Source: Spirodela intermedia (lineage: Eukaryota; Streptophyta; Magnoliopsida; Alismatales; Araceae). Taken from it: a stretch of 64,000 nt of DNA. Under the pieces are notes generated by a model, which had not been told where the DNA came from, did no database searches, and saw only the letters and a list, made by a program, of their open reading frames with translations. The stretch covers positions 6,975,878 through 7,039,877 of the forward strand of contig LR746264.1 of NCBI GenBank assembly GCA_902729315.2. Direction: 5' to 3'. Each line of letters starts with the position of its first letter. Positions within the stretch are counted from its first letter, which is position 1. The position numbers were made by a program, and so were the translations under genes. This document shows, in pieces, positions 35,444 through 48,000 of this stretch.

Positions 35444-37884
35444 ATGGCGACTAGGCATCGGGTCCCGGTCTCCGAGCAGCAGAGGGGTATTGCTATGGAA
35501 ATTTCGGCTTGTTCTACTGATCTCTGAAATCTCATCGATAATCAGAAAACGTTTCCCGCTTCGATCTTTCTTCCCCCGTCTGTCGATGGGTGTTTTGATT
35601 CCGTTTGATCCCCTTTCTCTTTCTCTCTTCCTCACTGTCACTCCTGGATCTTGTTTTGTTTGTATCTTCGAAATGTTCTTGCGCAGCGGTCCATTGTTCC
35701 TCCTTATTTTGGGTTTATTCTGCGATGAACATTCCAGTCATCGACTCCGCTCCGATTCGCCTCGATTTTATGATTCCTTTTTAGTGATGCAGTCGTAATG
35801 CTCTAGCTGACTTCTTCCGATCGAAGGGCAGTCGGGTTTGGACGAACTGAAGAGTTTGCTGTGAATCCACTCTATTTTCTCTGATTTGGGTATTCGGTTC
35901 TTGTTTCGAATAATTTCTTGGATTCCTCTTCTGATGGGAGGACTCATTCAGATGGAAGGCTTCTTGGCGATCTATCATCGTAGACTTCTGAGGATCTATT
36001 TTCTGGTTCTCACGTCCCTCAGGATCAATGGCTGCAGGGGTTGCAGGAGTCCCCACGGGCAAGCAGCAGAAAGCTCCCGCCGGGGCCAACCGGCGGGCTC
36101 TTGGGGATATCGGGAATCTGGTCAACGGCGCCAAAGGTCGACCAGAGGAAGGGTATGATCCGTCTCTCGTCTCCATCTTCCACCAGCTTTTGTTTCAGGG
36201 TTTCTCCAATCCAACAATATATATCCTTCCTCGACGAGCAGGAAGCCGCAGCAACAGATCTCCCGCCCCGTGACGAGGAGCTTCGGAGCCCTACTTCTCA
36301 AGAATGCACAAGCAGCTGCCGAAGCCGCCGCTGCCGCCAAGGTTACCGCCGGCATCATCTTCTTTCCTTCCATCGTCGTCTCCATCTTGACGGCATTGCT
36401 TACTGATGATCTCCTGCCCATGACAGCAGAATACACAGAAGCCTGTAAAACTGGACGCAGAAGGGGGAGGGAAGGTTCCACCGAAGCAGCCCAAAGTGAA
36501 CGCCGCTGCGAGGCCGAAGATTGAGAAGGCCCCACCCGAGACGAATGCCGTCGAGATCGTCCCAACAGTTACTGCAGCGGAGTCTTCTTTGGGGAAGAAA
36601 AGGTCCTCGAGGAAGAAGGTTCACACCTTCTCCTCGGTGCTCTCTGCACGAAGCAAGGTGAAGTTCGTTGTTTGATCTCCAGCGTCCAACCCAGTAGCTT
36701 CGATTCATCGATTTCCCCTGATTCGTCTTCCTTCTCAGGTTGCGTGTGGAATTGCCCTCAAGCCCGCTGAGACTGTTCCTGACATTGATGCTGCCGACGT
36801 CGGTGATCAGTTGGCGGTGGCAGATTACGTAGAGGACATCTACAAATTCTATAAGCTCTCTGAGGTTTGATCAGATTTCCTCCCCCGTCCCTCCTTAGTC
36901 ATCGTCTTCAGCTGATTTACCTTGTCTGTTGTTTCAGAGCTCCTTCCGACCTCGCGACTACATGGGTTCTCAGATCGAGATAAACGCGAAGATGAGGGCA
37001 ATCCTCGTCGACTGGCTGATCGAAGTTCACTACAAGTTCGAACTCATGCCGGAGACGCTGTACCTGACAGTCTACATCATCGATCGGTACCTCTCACTCG
37101 AGTCGGTCCTCCGGAGGGAGCTGCAGCTCGTGGGCATCACTGCCATGCTCATCGCCTGCAAATACGAAGAGATTTGGGCTCCAGAGGTATTCAAATCTCC
37201 ATCAGAGGAATTATCGGTTGAAGAGAGCTCTCAGCTCCTGACGCGTTTGTTTGATTGTTGTGTGTTTCTTCTTATTAGATCAACGATTTCATCTGCATAT
37301 CGGATAATGCGTATGGTAGAGAGCAGATTCTGGGCACGGAGAAGGCGATTCTCGACAAGCTGGAGTGGAATCTAACTGTTCCTACCCCTTACGTGTTTCT
37401 CGTGCGATTCCTCAAGGCAGCGGCCATGTCGGAGGTTCCAGAGGTGAATCCTTCTCTCCATCTGTTTTCTTCTTCCATCTGAATGAATCCATATCCTAAC
37501 TAATCGGATGATGCCTTTCCCTCCCGACCCAGATGGAGAACTTGACCTTCTTCTTCGCCGAGCTGGGTTTGATGCAGTACTCGTCGACAATCCCCTACTG
37601 TCCGTCGATGGTGGCCGCCGCCGCGGTTTACGCAGCTCGGTGCACGATCAAGAAAGCAACCCCAATCTGGAGCGAGACGCTCAGGAGGCACGCCGGCTTC
37701 TCCGAAGCAGAGCTCCGAGAATGCGCGCGGCTGCTGGTGGAGCTCCACTCGTCGGCCCCGGAGAGCAAGCTGAAGGCCGTGTACAAGAAATACTCGAGCC
37801 CTCGGCTCGGCGAAGTCGCCCTCCACTCCCCTGCGATGAAGCTACTCGAAGAAGTGCCCTCGTCATCCTCGTCCTCAGCAATCT

Positions 37885-37886
<2 letters not shown>
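35444..37886 (+). CDS. CYCB1: B1-type mitotic cyclin
   Basis: The product is a B1 cyclin, the regulatory partner of CDKs at the G2-M transition. Eight exons fit: 35444-35486, 36023-36152, 36242-36341, 36430-36657, 36739-36864, 36938-37186, 37279-37443 and 37533-37886, giving 464 aa. The destruction box RRALGDIGN (38-46) matches RxxLxxIxN for APC/C-driven proteolysis. [19 protein letters not shown] precedes the cyclin core. The cyclin box has [20 protein letters not shown] and the helix [14 protein letters not shown]; the C-terminal cyclin fold follows from [16 protein letters not shown]. The first exon is only 43 nt. I chose it because [15 protein letters not shown] resembles cyclin B1 starts and joins in phase to the next exon, though an ATG at 36028 could also begin a protein keeping the destruction box. 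The promoter carries MSA elements, fitting M-phase expression. Confidence 0.95.
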
Positions 37887-37915
<29 letters not shown>

Positions 37916-38100
37916 GCAGAGCGCTGATCTGCTCGTTGTGTGTGTAGCTGAATTCATTAATTTCATTGGACGGATAACTCTTTCCGATCAATTTGAATGC
38001 CTTCCTTTGTCATGGTTTGGTAACAAATAAGCACAGCCATGATCGACGGTGTTGACCTGCCGTCGAAACTTATTTACTATTTATGGTCAAACACAGGCCC

Positions 38101-39363
38101 TTAGTCCACGGAATGGGATATCTGTCGCAGTAGTTTTGCGTGGGATTCGAACAGGGTGACGACGACGTCAACCCCACCGTCTCCCTCCCTGAGGGGAATG
38201 AATACGATGACGCCTTCTGCGGGTATCCACGACGGCGCGAACGCGCACACGCCACCCTCGCCGCCGCCGAACTCCATGTCACTAAAGCGGAAGCCTAGCC
38301 AGCTGTTGACCTCCAGATCTGGGTACAGCACCATCTCCTTCCAGTCGTTGAGAAGTTCCTGCTCCTTATGAATCTCCCAGAAGTCCACGAAGGACCGGAA
38401 GTACTCCTCCCCCGTCCGGCGAACGGCGGCCCGGATCAGCGCCGCCGCCCCCTCGAGGCCCCCTCCCAGCAGCTCCTTCGCTCCGGCCCGGGGGTAAGCG
38501 TTGAGGACCATGTTCCCGGTGAACTCCGCCGGCACCGGCGGAGTCAACCGCCGCCTGCCGTCGACCGCGACCCTTACTTGGGTGAACTCCTCCCCGTTGA
38601 GTCCCCTGGCCATTGTTATCTTCCTCCACAGGTGGGCTAACAGGATCTCGAATGTGGTGTACTTCTCCATCGTCTGTTCTTTCAGGGCCTTCGCTATAAA
38701 TTCGCCGGAGTAGTGGAGGGACAAGTTGTGGACGTCCTCGTCACCGGCCGGCGGCGGTGGAAGAGAACCGTCCTTCTGGGCCTGTCCCGGGGGTATGAAC
38801 TCGCTTCTGGGAAGGCGGCGAGGTTGCAGCCACCGCCGGCAGTCGTAAACAGGGAGAGGGTGGACGGCGAGTCCCCTCACTGCTCGTCCCCAAGCGGCGT
38901 AGAAAGTGCTCATGGACTGCCCGTCGGCGACTCGGTGGTGGCACGTCACTCCGATCACCAGCCCGCCGCAGCGGAAGCGGTTCAGCTGGACTTGGAGCGC
39001 GTGGACAGCTCCCTCCGTCTGTCGGTGCAACTTCTGAAGTTCTGGCGAGGGCTTCAGCGGGATTTGCTCCGCCAGCTCCGACTCCACCGCCGCCTCCACC
39101 AGCAGAGCCCCGTTGCCGGCGCCGCCGGCGAGGATACACGGGCGGCGGAGCTCGTCGGTCCCAAGCCGCCCGGCGAAGGTGTAGAAGTGCGCCAGCGTCT
39201 TCGCGAGGCCGTCCTTGATCTGCGCGTTCGTCGCCGTAGGGGCGGCGAAGGCGAAGAGCACGGCTACGTGCATGTCGGCGGCGACCTTGTCGAAGGCGCT
39301 GAGCGGGGTGGCGGAGGGCCCGCCGCCGTCGACGGTGGTAGAGCTCAGCAATCGGACCTCCAT
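38101..39363 (-). CDS. BAHD acyltransferase, agmatine/amine hydroxycinnamoyltransferase-like
   Basis: The product is a single-exon, 420-aa BAHD acyltransferase. These soluble enzymes move an acyl group from a CoA thioester to an alcohol or amine. The catalytic HxxxDG motif is HHRVADG (142-148). The second family motif, usually DFGWG, reads DMEFGGG (362-368). The start MEVRLLSS, the text FYTFAGRLG and the ending around VEG..P..GDG.VDV resemble the agmatine coumaroyltransferase / tryptamine hydroxycinnamoyltransferase group, so a phenolamide product is likely, but the substrate cannot be fixed from sequence. The frame has an ATG eight codons upstream (39387); I prefer 39363 because a TATA box at 39416-39422 would put the transcription start at or past the upstream ATG. 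The gene converges on CYCB1, with 214 nt between stop codons. Confidence 0.92.
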   Translation of the reverse strand: MEVRLLSSTTVDGGGPSATPLSAFDKVAADMHVAVLFAFAAPTATNAQIKDGLAKTLAHFYTFAGRLGTDELRRPCILAGGAGNGALLVEAAVESELAEQIPLKPSPELQKLHRQTEGAVHALQVQLNRFRCGGLVIGVTCHHRVADGQSMSTFYAAWGRAVRGLAVHPLPVYDCRRWLQPRRLPRSEFIPPGQAQKDGSLPPPPAGDEDVHNLSLHYSGEFIAKALKEQTMEKYTTFEILLAHLWRKITMARGLNGEEFTQVRVAVDGRRRLTPPVPAEFTGNMVLNAYPRAGAKELLGGGLEGAAALIRAAVRRTGEEYFRSFVDFWEIHKEQELLNDWKEMVLYPDLEVNSWLGFRFSDMEFGGGEGGVCAFAPSWIPAEGVIVFIPLREGDGGVDVVVTLFESHAKLLRQISHSVD

Positions 39364-39415
39364 GTCTTCCCCCCCAGCGGCAGCCACGTCTCTGGGAAGA
39401 CGGAGAGACGCCGGA

Positions 39416-39422
39416 ATTTATA
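39416..39422 (-). promoter_or_regulatory. TATA box of the BAHD gene
   Basis: TATAAAT reads on the minus strand, 53 nt upstream of the chosen ATG and 29 nt upstream of the alternative one. It supports the inner start codon. Confidence 0.55.
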
Positions 39423-41395
39423 ACTCCCCCGAGAAGGACGGAGGCGAAGAAGCCGCTAGAAGGCATCCCCGATGGCGGCGCCACCTGACAAATGATCGGT
39501 CAGATCGAGATAGCTTCGAGCAGACGTGCGCGTCACCGTCAGCGGCGTACACCGCGACCTAATGCTCAAGCAGATCCACGGGGGATATCTCAAGAGCCGA
39601 CAGGTATGCAGATAGGCGGAAGAGCTTAACCTATGGTAGCGTCATGATAAGGCATCGGATGATCACCACCGCCGATACGCCCACTTTGGGCCCAATATAC
39701 ATATAACGGCCCATTTGACCCAATAATAGGTGCACGAGGCAAGAACACGTGGCATTGCACTAAGTTACATTTTCCTCGTCCGAAATCTGGCTTAAAACTT
39801 GTCGCGGCCTATGTTGACTTCTCCACGCGGCAGAGGAGGGAGAATGTGACGTCATCGTGGACCTTGTTGGACCGTCCAGGGCGGCGCGCAGGAGCGCGAA
39901 TCTGACCGCTCACCATGCCGCAGTTACTGCTCGTGTTCCGTCACGTTGTCTTTATGGACTCCCACAAGAGAAAGAGAGAGAGAGAAAGAAAGAGACGCCG
40001 CTGGTTAGCTGGACTGGAGATATCACTGATCGACATCTAGAGAGAGAGAACAGTCACTACGGAGGTCATCCGATGATCGCCCTGCTTATCCTTCCTGTTC
40101 ATAGCTTCTTCCGGCGAGGGAGAAATATGCAACTCGCGTCGGCAGACGACAAGCGAAAGATTCTCTCTCTCTCTCCCTCTCCCCCCTTCTCTCAGAGGGG
40201 CCAAAGAGAGTCCTAGCTGCTCGCGCTGCTAGGAGCTTGCTTGCGGGACTCTCCTCCTGACGGCGCATGTGCCCCACTCTCTCTCTCTCTCTTTATCTCT
40301 CTGTTTGTGTGCGTCCGTTGGAGGGGGAGAAAGCGGATGTGATTCAGAGTTGGATTCCTCAAGAAGGAAGTCGTGCCCGTACTCATCCATCCGCTGCAAG
40401 CTGTCGGAATCCAGACACGTGGCAGGGGGATTATTTTAACCAATGTTTATTACGCGAAAACTTGGTGGCGGCGTCGGGGTAGCAGCAGCAGCAGCCCAAT
40501 CCGGGCACGATCTCGCGGGATTATTATCCCGCGGACCGATTAAGTTTTTAATTGGTATTATAACCCGGCCGGCGGGGAATCGCAGCCGTTCGAAGTGGAT
40601 CGGACGGCGTGGGGGGCAGCCAATCATTGACTTGCTCCGTCGCCCGCAGTTCCTCCGCTGTGTCGTCATCACGGTACCCTCCGGGGCGGGTTGTCCGGAG
40701 GGTAGACGACAAAAAATTGCCCGGCGAGGGGGCCGGGGAGATCTCACGGCGGCCACGAGGCGGCGGAGGAGGACGGCGGGGAGGAGGTGGGGAGAGTCCG
40801 AATCTGTAATTATGCCCACTCGATGCGTAGCAGATCAGTGAACTGCGATCTGCCTCGGAAAAGTCCACCAGCTTCCCAAACAGCGGGGAGGCCGCTGTGA
40901 GGAGGACGACGATGAGGGGCAAAAAAATTTCTCTCTCTCTCTCTCTCTAGCTCTGCGTGTCTCAGGGGGAAGCAGAGAGCCATCTTAAAGGGCAATTTTT
41001 TGCTGGAGTTCTTTATTGATCCGCTAATGGGAATCGCATGACCACAATTGGTGCAGGTGCACGCGTGGGAGAGGAGAAGAGGAGAGGAGGGGGAGGGGGG
41101 GGGGCAGGGGAGAAAAAGATAGAGAGAGAAGGGACGAAAGAAGGGGATCCACCTCGAACCCCTCTCCGCCTCCGGCAAAAAGAGAAACCCAGATGCCTAC
41201 TGCGGCAGCTTCCACCATCGTCCTGCTGAAGCTCACCTGCTCTTCTTCTTCTTCTTCTGTGGCCAGCCCTTGTTCCACCGGCTTCTTGCACAAAAGGAGC
41301 GCCGCCCACTAGCTCCAGTAGTTTCTTGGGGGGGTCGAGGAAGGATCAGGGCCGATCGAGTGTGAGGGAGGGAGAGAGAGGGTCGAGGGTGGGGA
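39423..41395. other. Divergent intergenic region between the BAHD gene and LUX
   Basis: This roughly 2-kb region holds both promoters. CT/GA runs occur around 39970-39995, 40163-40185, 40276-40295 and 40930-40950, and a TTC run near 41240-41260 in the probable LUX leader. Open frames here (for example 40443-40841) are GC-rich and have no domain. I find no clear evening element or TATA box for LUX. Confidence 0.55.
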
Positions 41396-42451
41396 ATGAG
41401 GGAGGAGGAGTCCAATTGGTTTGCCCGATGGGAGGAGGAGCTCCCCACCCCGGAGGAGCTCATGCCGATCTCTCAATCCCTAATTACCCCGGACCTTGCC
41501 CAGGCATTCGACATCTCCACCACACCCACCAGCCCCTCTAGTCCCACAGCCCTCGCCGACAACCCTAACCAGGCCTCACATCACCACCCGCAGCAGCCGT
41601 CGACATCTCCCCACCTCCTATCCGCCCTCCACCTTCACCAGGAGACTCAATCCCTGCAGCCCTCCGCTCACCAGCCGCCGCCGGACTTCGACTCGCAGGA
41701 GATGGGCGGCGCCGGAGCCGGCAGCGGCGGCATGAACCCGGGGGAGGAGCCGGCTCGCACTCTGAAGAGGCCGCGGCTGGTGTGGACGCCGCAGCTGCAC
41801 AAGCGGTTCGTCGACGCCGTCGCTCATCTGGGGATCAAGAATGCCGTCCCCAAGACCATAATGCAGCTGATGAACGTGGAGGGCCTCACCAGGGAGAACG
41901 TCGCCAGCCACCTCCAGAAGTATCGACTCTACCTCAAGCGGATGCAGAGCCTCTCCTCCCCCGGCGGCGCCACCGGGCCTGGCAGCCACGTCTCGGCCGT
42001 CGACGCTGCCACGGACCGCCTCTTCGCCAGCGCCCCCGTGCCGCGCCACTTCCTTAGCCGCGCTCCGCCCGCCGGCGTGATGGTGCCTGGGGGAGGAGTC
42101 TGTGCCCCCGACCACCAGCTCATGCCATTTGTGCCCGTTTCGGCCCTGCAGCACCACCAGCAGATGGCCGCCGTCGCCGCCGCCGCCGCCGCCGCTCACC
42201 AGCAGCAGCAGTACTACCATCAGAGGCACATGGGCCACCTGGGTTCTCCCCGCGGCGGAGGCTTCGAGCACGGCTACCTCTCGCGGCCGCCGCAGCCTCC
42301 TGGAGTCCCCCAGATGATAGTTGCTCCCGGGGGAGCCTCGATCGCGCCTTCTCCTCGGGGGACATCATACGCAGAGGGCTCCGATTCCGGGGCAGCTTCA
42401 GGAGGGGGAGGGAGGAGGATGCTGACGCTTTTTCCAACTGGTGATGATTGA
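41396..42451 (+). CDS. LUX: LUX ARRHYTHMO / PCL1-type GARP transcription factor
   Basis: The product is an intronless, 351-aa single-MYB GARP factor of the LUX/BOA (PCL1) group. In Arabidopsis LUX binds DNA for the evening complex with ELF3 and ELF4 and represses clock and growth genes at night. The N-terminal signature [18 protein letters not shown] and [12 protein letters not shown] (residues 7-40) is typical of the group. The GARP domain spans about 124-184, with [35 protein letters not shown] and the recognition helix [14 protein letters not shown]. Regions on both sides are low-complexity (His, Gln, Pro, Ala runs), including a polyalanine stretch near 255-265. A single-exon structure is usual for this clade. 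I cannot separate LUX from BOA orthology here. Confidence 0.95.
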   Translation: MREEESNWFARWEEELPTPEELMPISQSLITPDLAQAFDISTTPTSPSSPTALADNPNQASHHHPQQPSTSPHLLSALHLHQETQSLQPSAHQPPPDFDSQEMGGAGAGSGGMNPGEEPARTLKRPRLVWTPQLHKRFVDAVAHLGIKNAVPKTIMQLMNVEGLTRENVASHLQKYRLYLKRMQSLSSPGGATGPGSHVSAVDAATDRLFASAPVPRHFLSRAPPAGVMVPGGGVCAPDHQLMPFVPVSALQHHQQMAAVAAAAAAAHQQQQYYHQRHMGHLGSPRGGGFEHGYLSRPPQPPGVPQMIVAPGGASIAPSPRGTSYAEGSDSGAASGGGGRRMLTLFPTGDD

Positions 42452-44507
42452 TTGACCTTAGAGCACGCCAACCCCCCCCCTCCCCGGCATGTTGTTGATT
42501 TCCGCGTCCGGGGAGGACGCCGTGGTGGGGATTAACAAAGAAGGGCTTAATTACTTCGTCGGGATTCTGGCCGGGGTCTCCATTAGCGTTTTCTTTTTGT
42601 TTGTAGAGGATGAAATGAACAAGTGCTGAGAGTTGCAGCGGCAGTGGATTGCAGGATTGTAGTGGGGGCAAGATCGACGCTATGTCTACACGTTGTGGAT
42701 TCAACATCTCACTCTCAGATTTTTCCCTTCGTTTGCGTCTGTAGATACCCATGTCTCTAAGCCCGGTATTGGTTCTGATACTTTTGGGCGATGAAAGCCA
42801 TGAATTGCATTGCATGATCCTACATCTGTTGGATTTCTAAGTAAAACTATATAGAGTACCTCCTCCTATCTTCGCTGAAAAGATGGCGCTGAATCCTCCG
42901 ATGATGAGCCTATTTTATCAGAACATTCTACTGTATAAAGTTTAGAGATTCGACACCCAGCTCATTTCCTGTACGCCATCTTGAATCCGGAGTGGCAACT
43001 TCAGTGAGATCACCCAGTGACGAACTCCTTTAGGCAGATATTTACAGAGATCATTTGGAATGAAAAGAAGAGATCAATGAAATGCCGGTTTGAAAGGTGG
43101 TGTTAAAACACTTTGAGATCTGTTATCCAAAGCTTGTAAAATCTGCAGTGCTTGCGTTCACCCGAGCTTCTGGGTCATCCTCCTAGCTGTACCTATTCCC
43201 AGGCTAGGCTGGCCGTGGCTGAACCAGCTCAAGCGTTCTTAATCTCGTCTTCCTCCCAACGGGGTTCTTCAGTTCCGTTCCGATCTCAGCCCTCGAAGTT
43301 TCGTCCTTCTCGCTCCGTCCTCGCTGGTTCTCCAAACCTTGAATGTCTCCGCTTTCCGGATTGGACACCTTCGTTCAAACCTTGAATGTACTCACTCTCT
43401 GATCTGAAGATCACCAGACCCTCTAGACTTGAATGGGTTCAGTCAAAGTGAGTGTGTGAGCATCATGGAGTTAATCACCTTCCCATGCAGCATAATGGCA
43501 GTGATCACCCGGGTGTAGTGAATGGTTTGGACAACTTTTTAAAATGATTTCCAGAGCTCCCTTTTAACCCTACTCTTTTGTCATCATCGAACTTCGTCCT
43601 TGATCATCCGTCTCCATTTTCGCACAGGAAACATAGGCCCGTAACTCCTGATCTGGCCCGGATTCGATTGTCGTCTATCACGTGATCAGATGATGATCCT
43701 GTTCTCATTCCTGTTCTTGCTCGAGTGGGCGAAGAAGTGCTGCAACTCACTCTCTGCCACAGAATTAGACAGATGAGAGATCATGAGGTGGGTAACTCCT
43801 GTTATCGACGTTGAAATCCTGATGAATCCATGTATCTAGAGTCGATTACATAAAGAAGTGGGCCAGAGGACACCCACCCTGTTAGATGGAAGAAGGGTTG
43901 TGTGATCGAGATCAGGGCCTCAATCATGATGGGATCAGTTCCCGTCAGAGATCAGAGCAGAAGAGCCGTTGCTCATCGCATCCTCTCAGGCGCGGGGAGT
44001 TTATTAAATGGCAAGCTCCGTACATCGTCTTCCCTACTCTGGCGCTGCAGCCTCCTCAGGGCCGACATCCTGTCAGAGAGTATGTGACCTTGCATCGTCC
44101 TGTATTTGCACTGCCTGAACAGCAGTTTTTAGTACCGGAAAGCGCGGCATTTCGGCAGCTTGCTTGATGGGCCCCTTTTGAAGGGCTCGAATCCTTCCGA
44201 TCTCCGGTTGATAAAGCCGAGGGCTGGGAAAAGGTTCCCGTCGAGTCCTGCAGCTTTCCCGGAATACTATTTCCTGGACAAAGTTGGGGGTTCTGGGTTT
44301 CACTTGTAAAACTTACCCATCCTCGCCCATCCCACCACCGGCGCCGCCCCTCTCCGGCGACCGGCGGCGAAGACGACACCGCGTGCCGCCTCCGGCAGGC
44401 GACCCGCATAGGTTGCCGTTGCTCTGCACGAATACCGTTTTCTGAAACAGCGGACAACGTTTTCCGCCAACCTCGGCATCATCAAGAGAAAAAGGGAGGC
44501 GTCAGAA
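42452..44507. other. Intergenic region downstream of LUX
   Basis: The first few hundred nucleotides are probably the LUX 3' UTR. The rest is mixed-composition sequence with short unmatched open frames (for example 43152-43385 and 43886-44167, both +). I recognise no gene, RNA or repeat. Confidence 0.5.
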
Positions 44508-44993
44508 TCAGATGCAGAAATCATCCGCTGGTTGGAATCTGCGACAAGAACAAGGATGAGGCGGATTAGATGCCATCCTCGAGGGGCGAGCTCCAAAAGA
44601 AGTAAATCATGGAAGGTCAGCGACTGATGGTGAGTCCCAAAAGAGGGTACGAACAGAGAAAGGCGTTGGTCAGACAAGTATGCTGTGCAAAGGAAGGAAA
44701 TATAAAGCCCACCTGTCTAAAAGAATCCAAAGTATAGTTGAAAGATCACAAACAACCGGCCATTCGTGATATCCAGAGTTTGGCGGCGGCAATCAGCATC
44801 CCCTGAAGGGTGAGATGATGGCTCCTGCAGGTGTCCAGACCGGGTGAAAGCGGCAAGTGGAGGGATCTTCACGTTGAGATCACTCAGATCCATCACGTTT
44901 GGGGGTTCTATGATCTCAAGTGACTCTTCTGTGCTTCTCACGTTTGTGTTTTCCTTGCCAGTTATATACTTCTGACAGGCAGGGATCTCCACA
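44508..44993 (-). CDS. Candidate terminal exons of an unrecognised gene
   Basis: Exon A (44757-44993, 237 nt) opens after TTTCGCAG and runs without a stop through a mixed-composition, protein-like text including KYITGKENTN, IPPLAAFTRSG and RRQTLDITN. A GTTGTT donor and a strong acceptor (TTGTTCTTGTCGCAG) would join it in frame to a 31-nt exon B (44508-44538) ending PADDFCI and a stop. I do not recognise the family and could not find upstream exons by eye in 45-50.9 kb. It may be the 3' end of a gene with long introns, a pseudogene remnant, or chance. The GKEN and ITN text is loosely like degradation boxes of cell-cycle proteins, which is only an impression. Confidence 0.3.
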
Positions 44994-45022
44994 CTGCGAA
45001 ATATGAGAACTGTCAATGGACT

Positions 45023-45063
<41 letters not shown>

Positions 45064-48000
45064 AAGATAAGCTAATTTTCAGCTGGCAGAGCAAGAACCG
45101 GGTTCAGAACAAAGTTCTCTAAAAAAGCTAATTTTGAAGGGACCCAGAGCATTTTTTGCGTGACCAGAACAAAAAAAGAGACGCGAGATATGGAAACTGC
45201 AAAGGAACTGATGAAAAAAATAAATTAGAAGAACAGCTAGTTGGGGAATTTATGATCTCCTAGTTTGATGCGGCTTAAAGAAGAAGATTTTAACGGGACC
45301 AAGAGCATTTTTATGTGACTGTGACTGAAACAAAGACTGATATTCTATGAGAAGTAGGGTATGCTACATATATTTTTTAAAACAAAAACGGAGACAAACA
45401 ATGAAGAAGGACACTGGAAAAACGATTCTCGATACTCAGCTGGTACATAGTTTTCGAACAACGAAAGGATCATTAGATCACCTTCGATTGGAACCGGGTT
45501 CAAAAATAAACTCTCCTCAACAAAAATAAACGAGTGATCCGTAAAAAAAATTATGGTTTGTACAGAAAAAGTAGCGAAAAGAGGCTGAACCAACAGAGGA
45601 TGAACGGTATATGTGGGTTTTGAAAGGGCAGAAAAAAATAGTCTCAAGAACATAACGAAACGTCGACCGATGAACGCAAAGACAGATGAGATGGAAGCAT
45701 AAATCCTACGAGAGAAGACATGCGGACGCTAGTTAATAAAATATAGCGCAAAGAAAAATCTTAGAAGCAAAACTGAAATTTCAAAAAGGAAGCATTATGA
45801 TCCTCAATGTTTCAAGATCCTTATGGCATTTTACTGAATCTACTGGGTCCGGAAGATTCTAACTTCGAGAATGATCATGATCTTGAGCAGTGTATATATT
45901 ACTTCAAAGCATTTAAGACGAAAGACTCAGAAGCATAGGAATGATGTCCATAGCATATATAAATGAGACCAAATAGTATATATTACAATGTTTTCTAAAC
46001 GATTATTGGGTAAGAGAAGCACAACTGGGGAATACGGCACTTGAACAACATTGTACAAGGATAAAGAGCATGGATAACGTTCTGCTAATGCAGTGGTAAT
46101 AAATAAAATAATCCTATGAATAACTAATAGACGGGTGATTAATACACCACAGCAAATGAGAAAGGAAAGTTTAGATATCAAAACAGAGGATTATTAATAA
46201 ATATGCAGTAAGAAAGAGTAACCTCTGGATAGTTTTGTAGATTTACAAAAGGCAAATGACAGGGTACGAAAAGATGTTAGTTAGTAACCTCAGAAAGAAT
46301 AACAACTCTAGAACGTTATCAATGAAGGATTAAAAACATGTACAAATCAACAGCGAATGTCAAGTTGGTTCAGAGAGAATCGCGCTCTCGAAGTAATGAT
46401 TGGTTGTGATAAACGTTCAGGAAACCAATTCGGACCTTCTCATTTATGTAAGATATGACTGACCATAGGATTTCTAGGAAAAAGCATTCATCCACGTCAT
46501 TCACGCAGGAGATATGCTAGCGCACGAGGACCATCCACAGGAACCACAGAGACCTCATTTATTACCAAGAGAAGAATTTCACAGGACTTACTTATCCAGA
46601 AATCCACTTAATTTCAGCATCGTTCATTATATCTAATATGAACACATCTCTCATTTTCATAATTTAATCCACGAGAATTTCTTAGAGTTGACCTGTAGTT
46701 GCACGTGAACTATAACTTATAAAATAATGAAGCATTCCTTCATAAACGAACTGCTGTCGCACAACTTTCACCAGATACACAGCATCCAAAGTTACCTTGG
46801 CCAATGTAGCCTCGCACTACCTCACAGAATACAAATGGTCAAAGAACTCTCAAAATTGCCAGATATCAATTTACTACGCAGCAAAAATTGACGATGATGA
46901 TGGTTAATTCTCCAGAAAGCGTCTAAGCATTCAGTGGACAGAGACTAAAAAATCTATTTCTTCAACTCTTCATGTCAATGTACAACAGAGAAGAGACTAT
47001 CGGATGTGTTATTGTCCCTACAGGTCGTTTGGGCCCGTCCTAAATGTCTCTCCAGAAACATTAGACACAAAGTGGGTACTGTCACTAACAAGCTCCCCGA
47101 TCTACACTAACTGTATGAGCCACCCCCTCCTTCCAACCAAAAAAGTAAAATTCTTGCTGGAAAAGCCTTAGTCATCCCCCTAAGACTGCTAAACCCCCAG
47201 TCCCCAGCTTCAATACAGATCACCCTGCTGCAAGATAGAAGCTTCAAGAAAATCCCATAAACGATGCACATAGAGAGTGCATCATACCCAGTATCCTTAC
47301 GTCGTGTGAAAATATTGTAACTGAAACTACCACGTAGTCAAATAATTGTTGGATGGATGATGGACTGGCTTCTCAATTATGAAACAACGAGTGACAACCC
47401 AATTCACCAGTAAAGGATATAAATCATAAGGAATCTTCTCCCACTATTCAATCGAGCAAATTACAACTGTCTCGGCTATCCTATCACATTAAATGAAACA
47501 TAATGAAATAATCTCTCGATTCCTCCATAGTATTCCACGTGACATTCAGAGAGACAATGATAATAAAATGTTGCCAAACAATTCAAAATCTCTTTGATAA
47601 AGGACATTTATCCCGATCCCTCGTCTCACTATCTTTCTGTAGTGTATCCTCCAGCAGACAAAGGGGTATAGAGCTCCTGCACGATGATAGCTAACAGAAC
47701 ATGTTTCACGCAGAAAAACTCATCTGTCATCACTGAAAGTAGAAATCTGGAATAAAAATGTGTGCATAGCCCTACATCACTTCTTTACCATCTATCTCCA
47801 TTTGGCAAATAATTTTTCCAAAAAGTGTCTAATATGCATCCACGACTCATACCTACATCCTTTTAACCCAGCAAAAAATATTGACATCAATACTACGTCC
47901 AGTTTCCATGCATCTTCCCCGTTTCAAATCATCAACCATCCCATCCACCAAGATCCAACTTTTCAATCAAAGTGAAAAAAACAAGAAATATACTTAAGAC

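Noticed and set aside
38713-39423. Long plus-strand frame (236 codons) and minus-strand frame 38741-39484 (247 codons)
   Set aside because: Both overlap the BAHD gene in other frames; they arise from its GC-rich codons and show no domain.
41618-42271. Minus-strand frame of 217 codons
   Set aside because: It is antisense to the LUX gene and only reflects GC-rich third positions.
46360-47250. Possible minus-strand exons in the gene-poor region
   Set aside because: Translating both strands by eye gave frequent stops and no family text.
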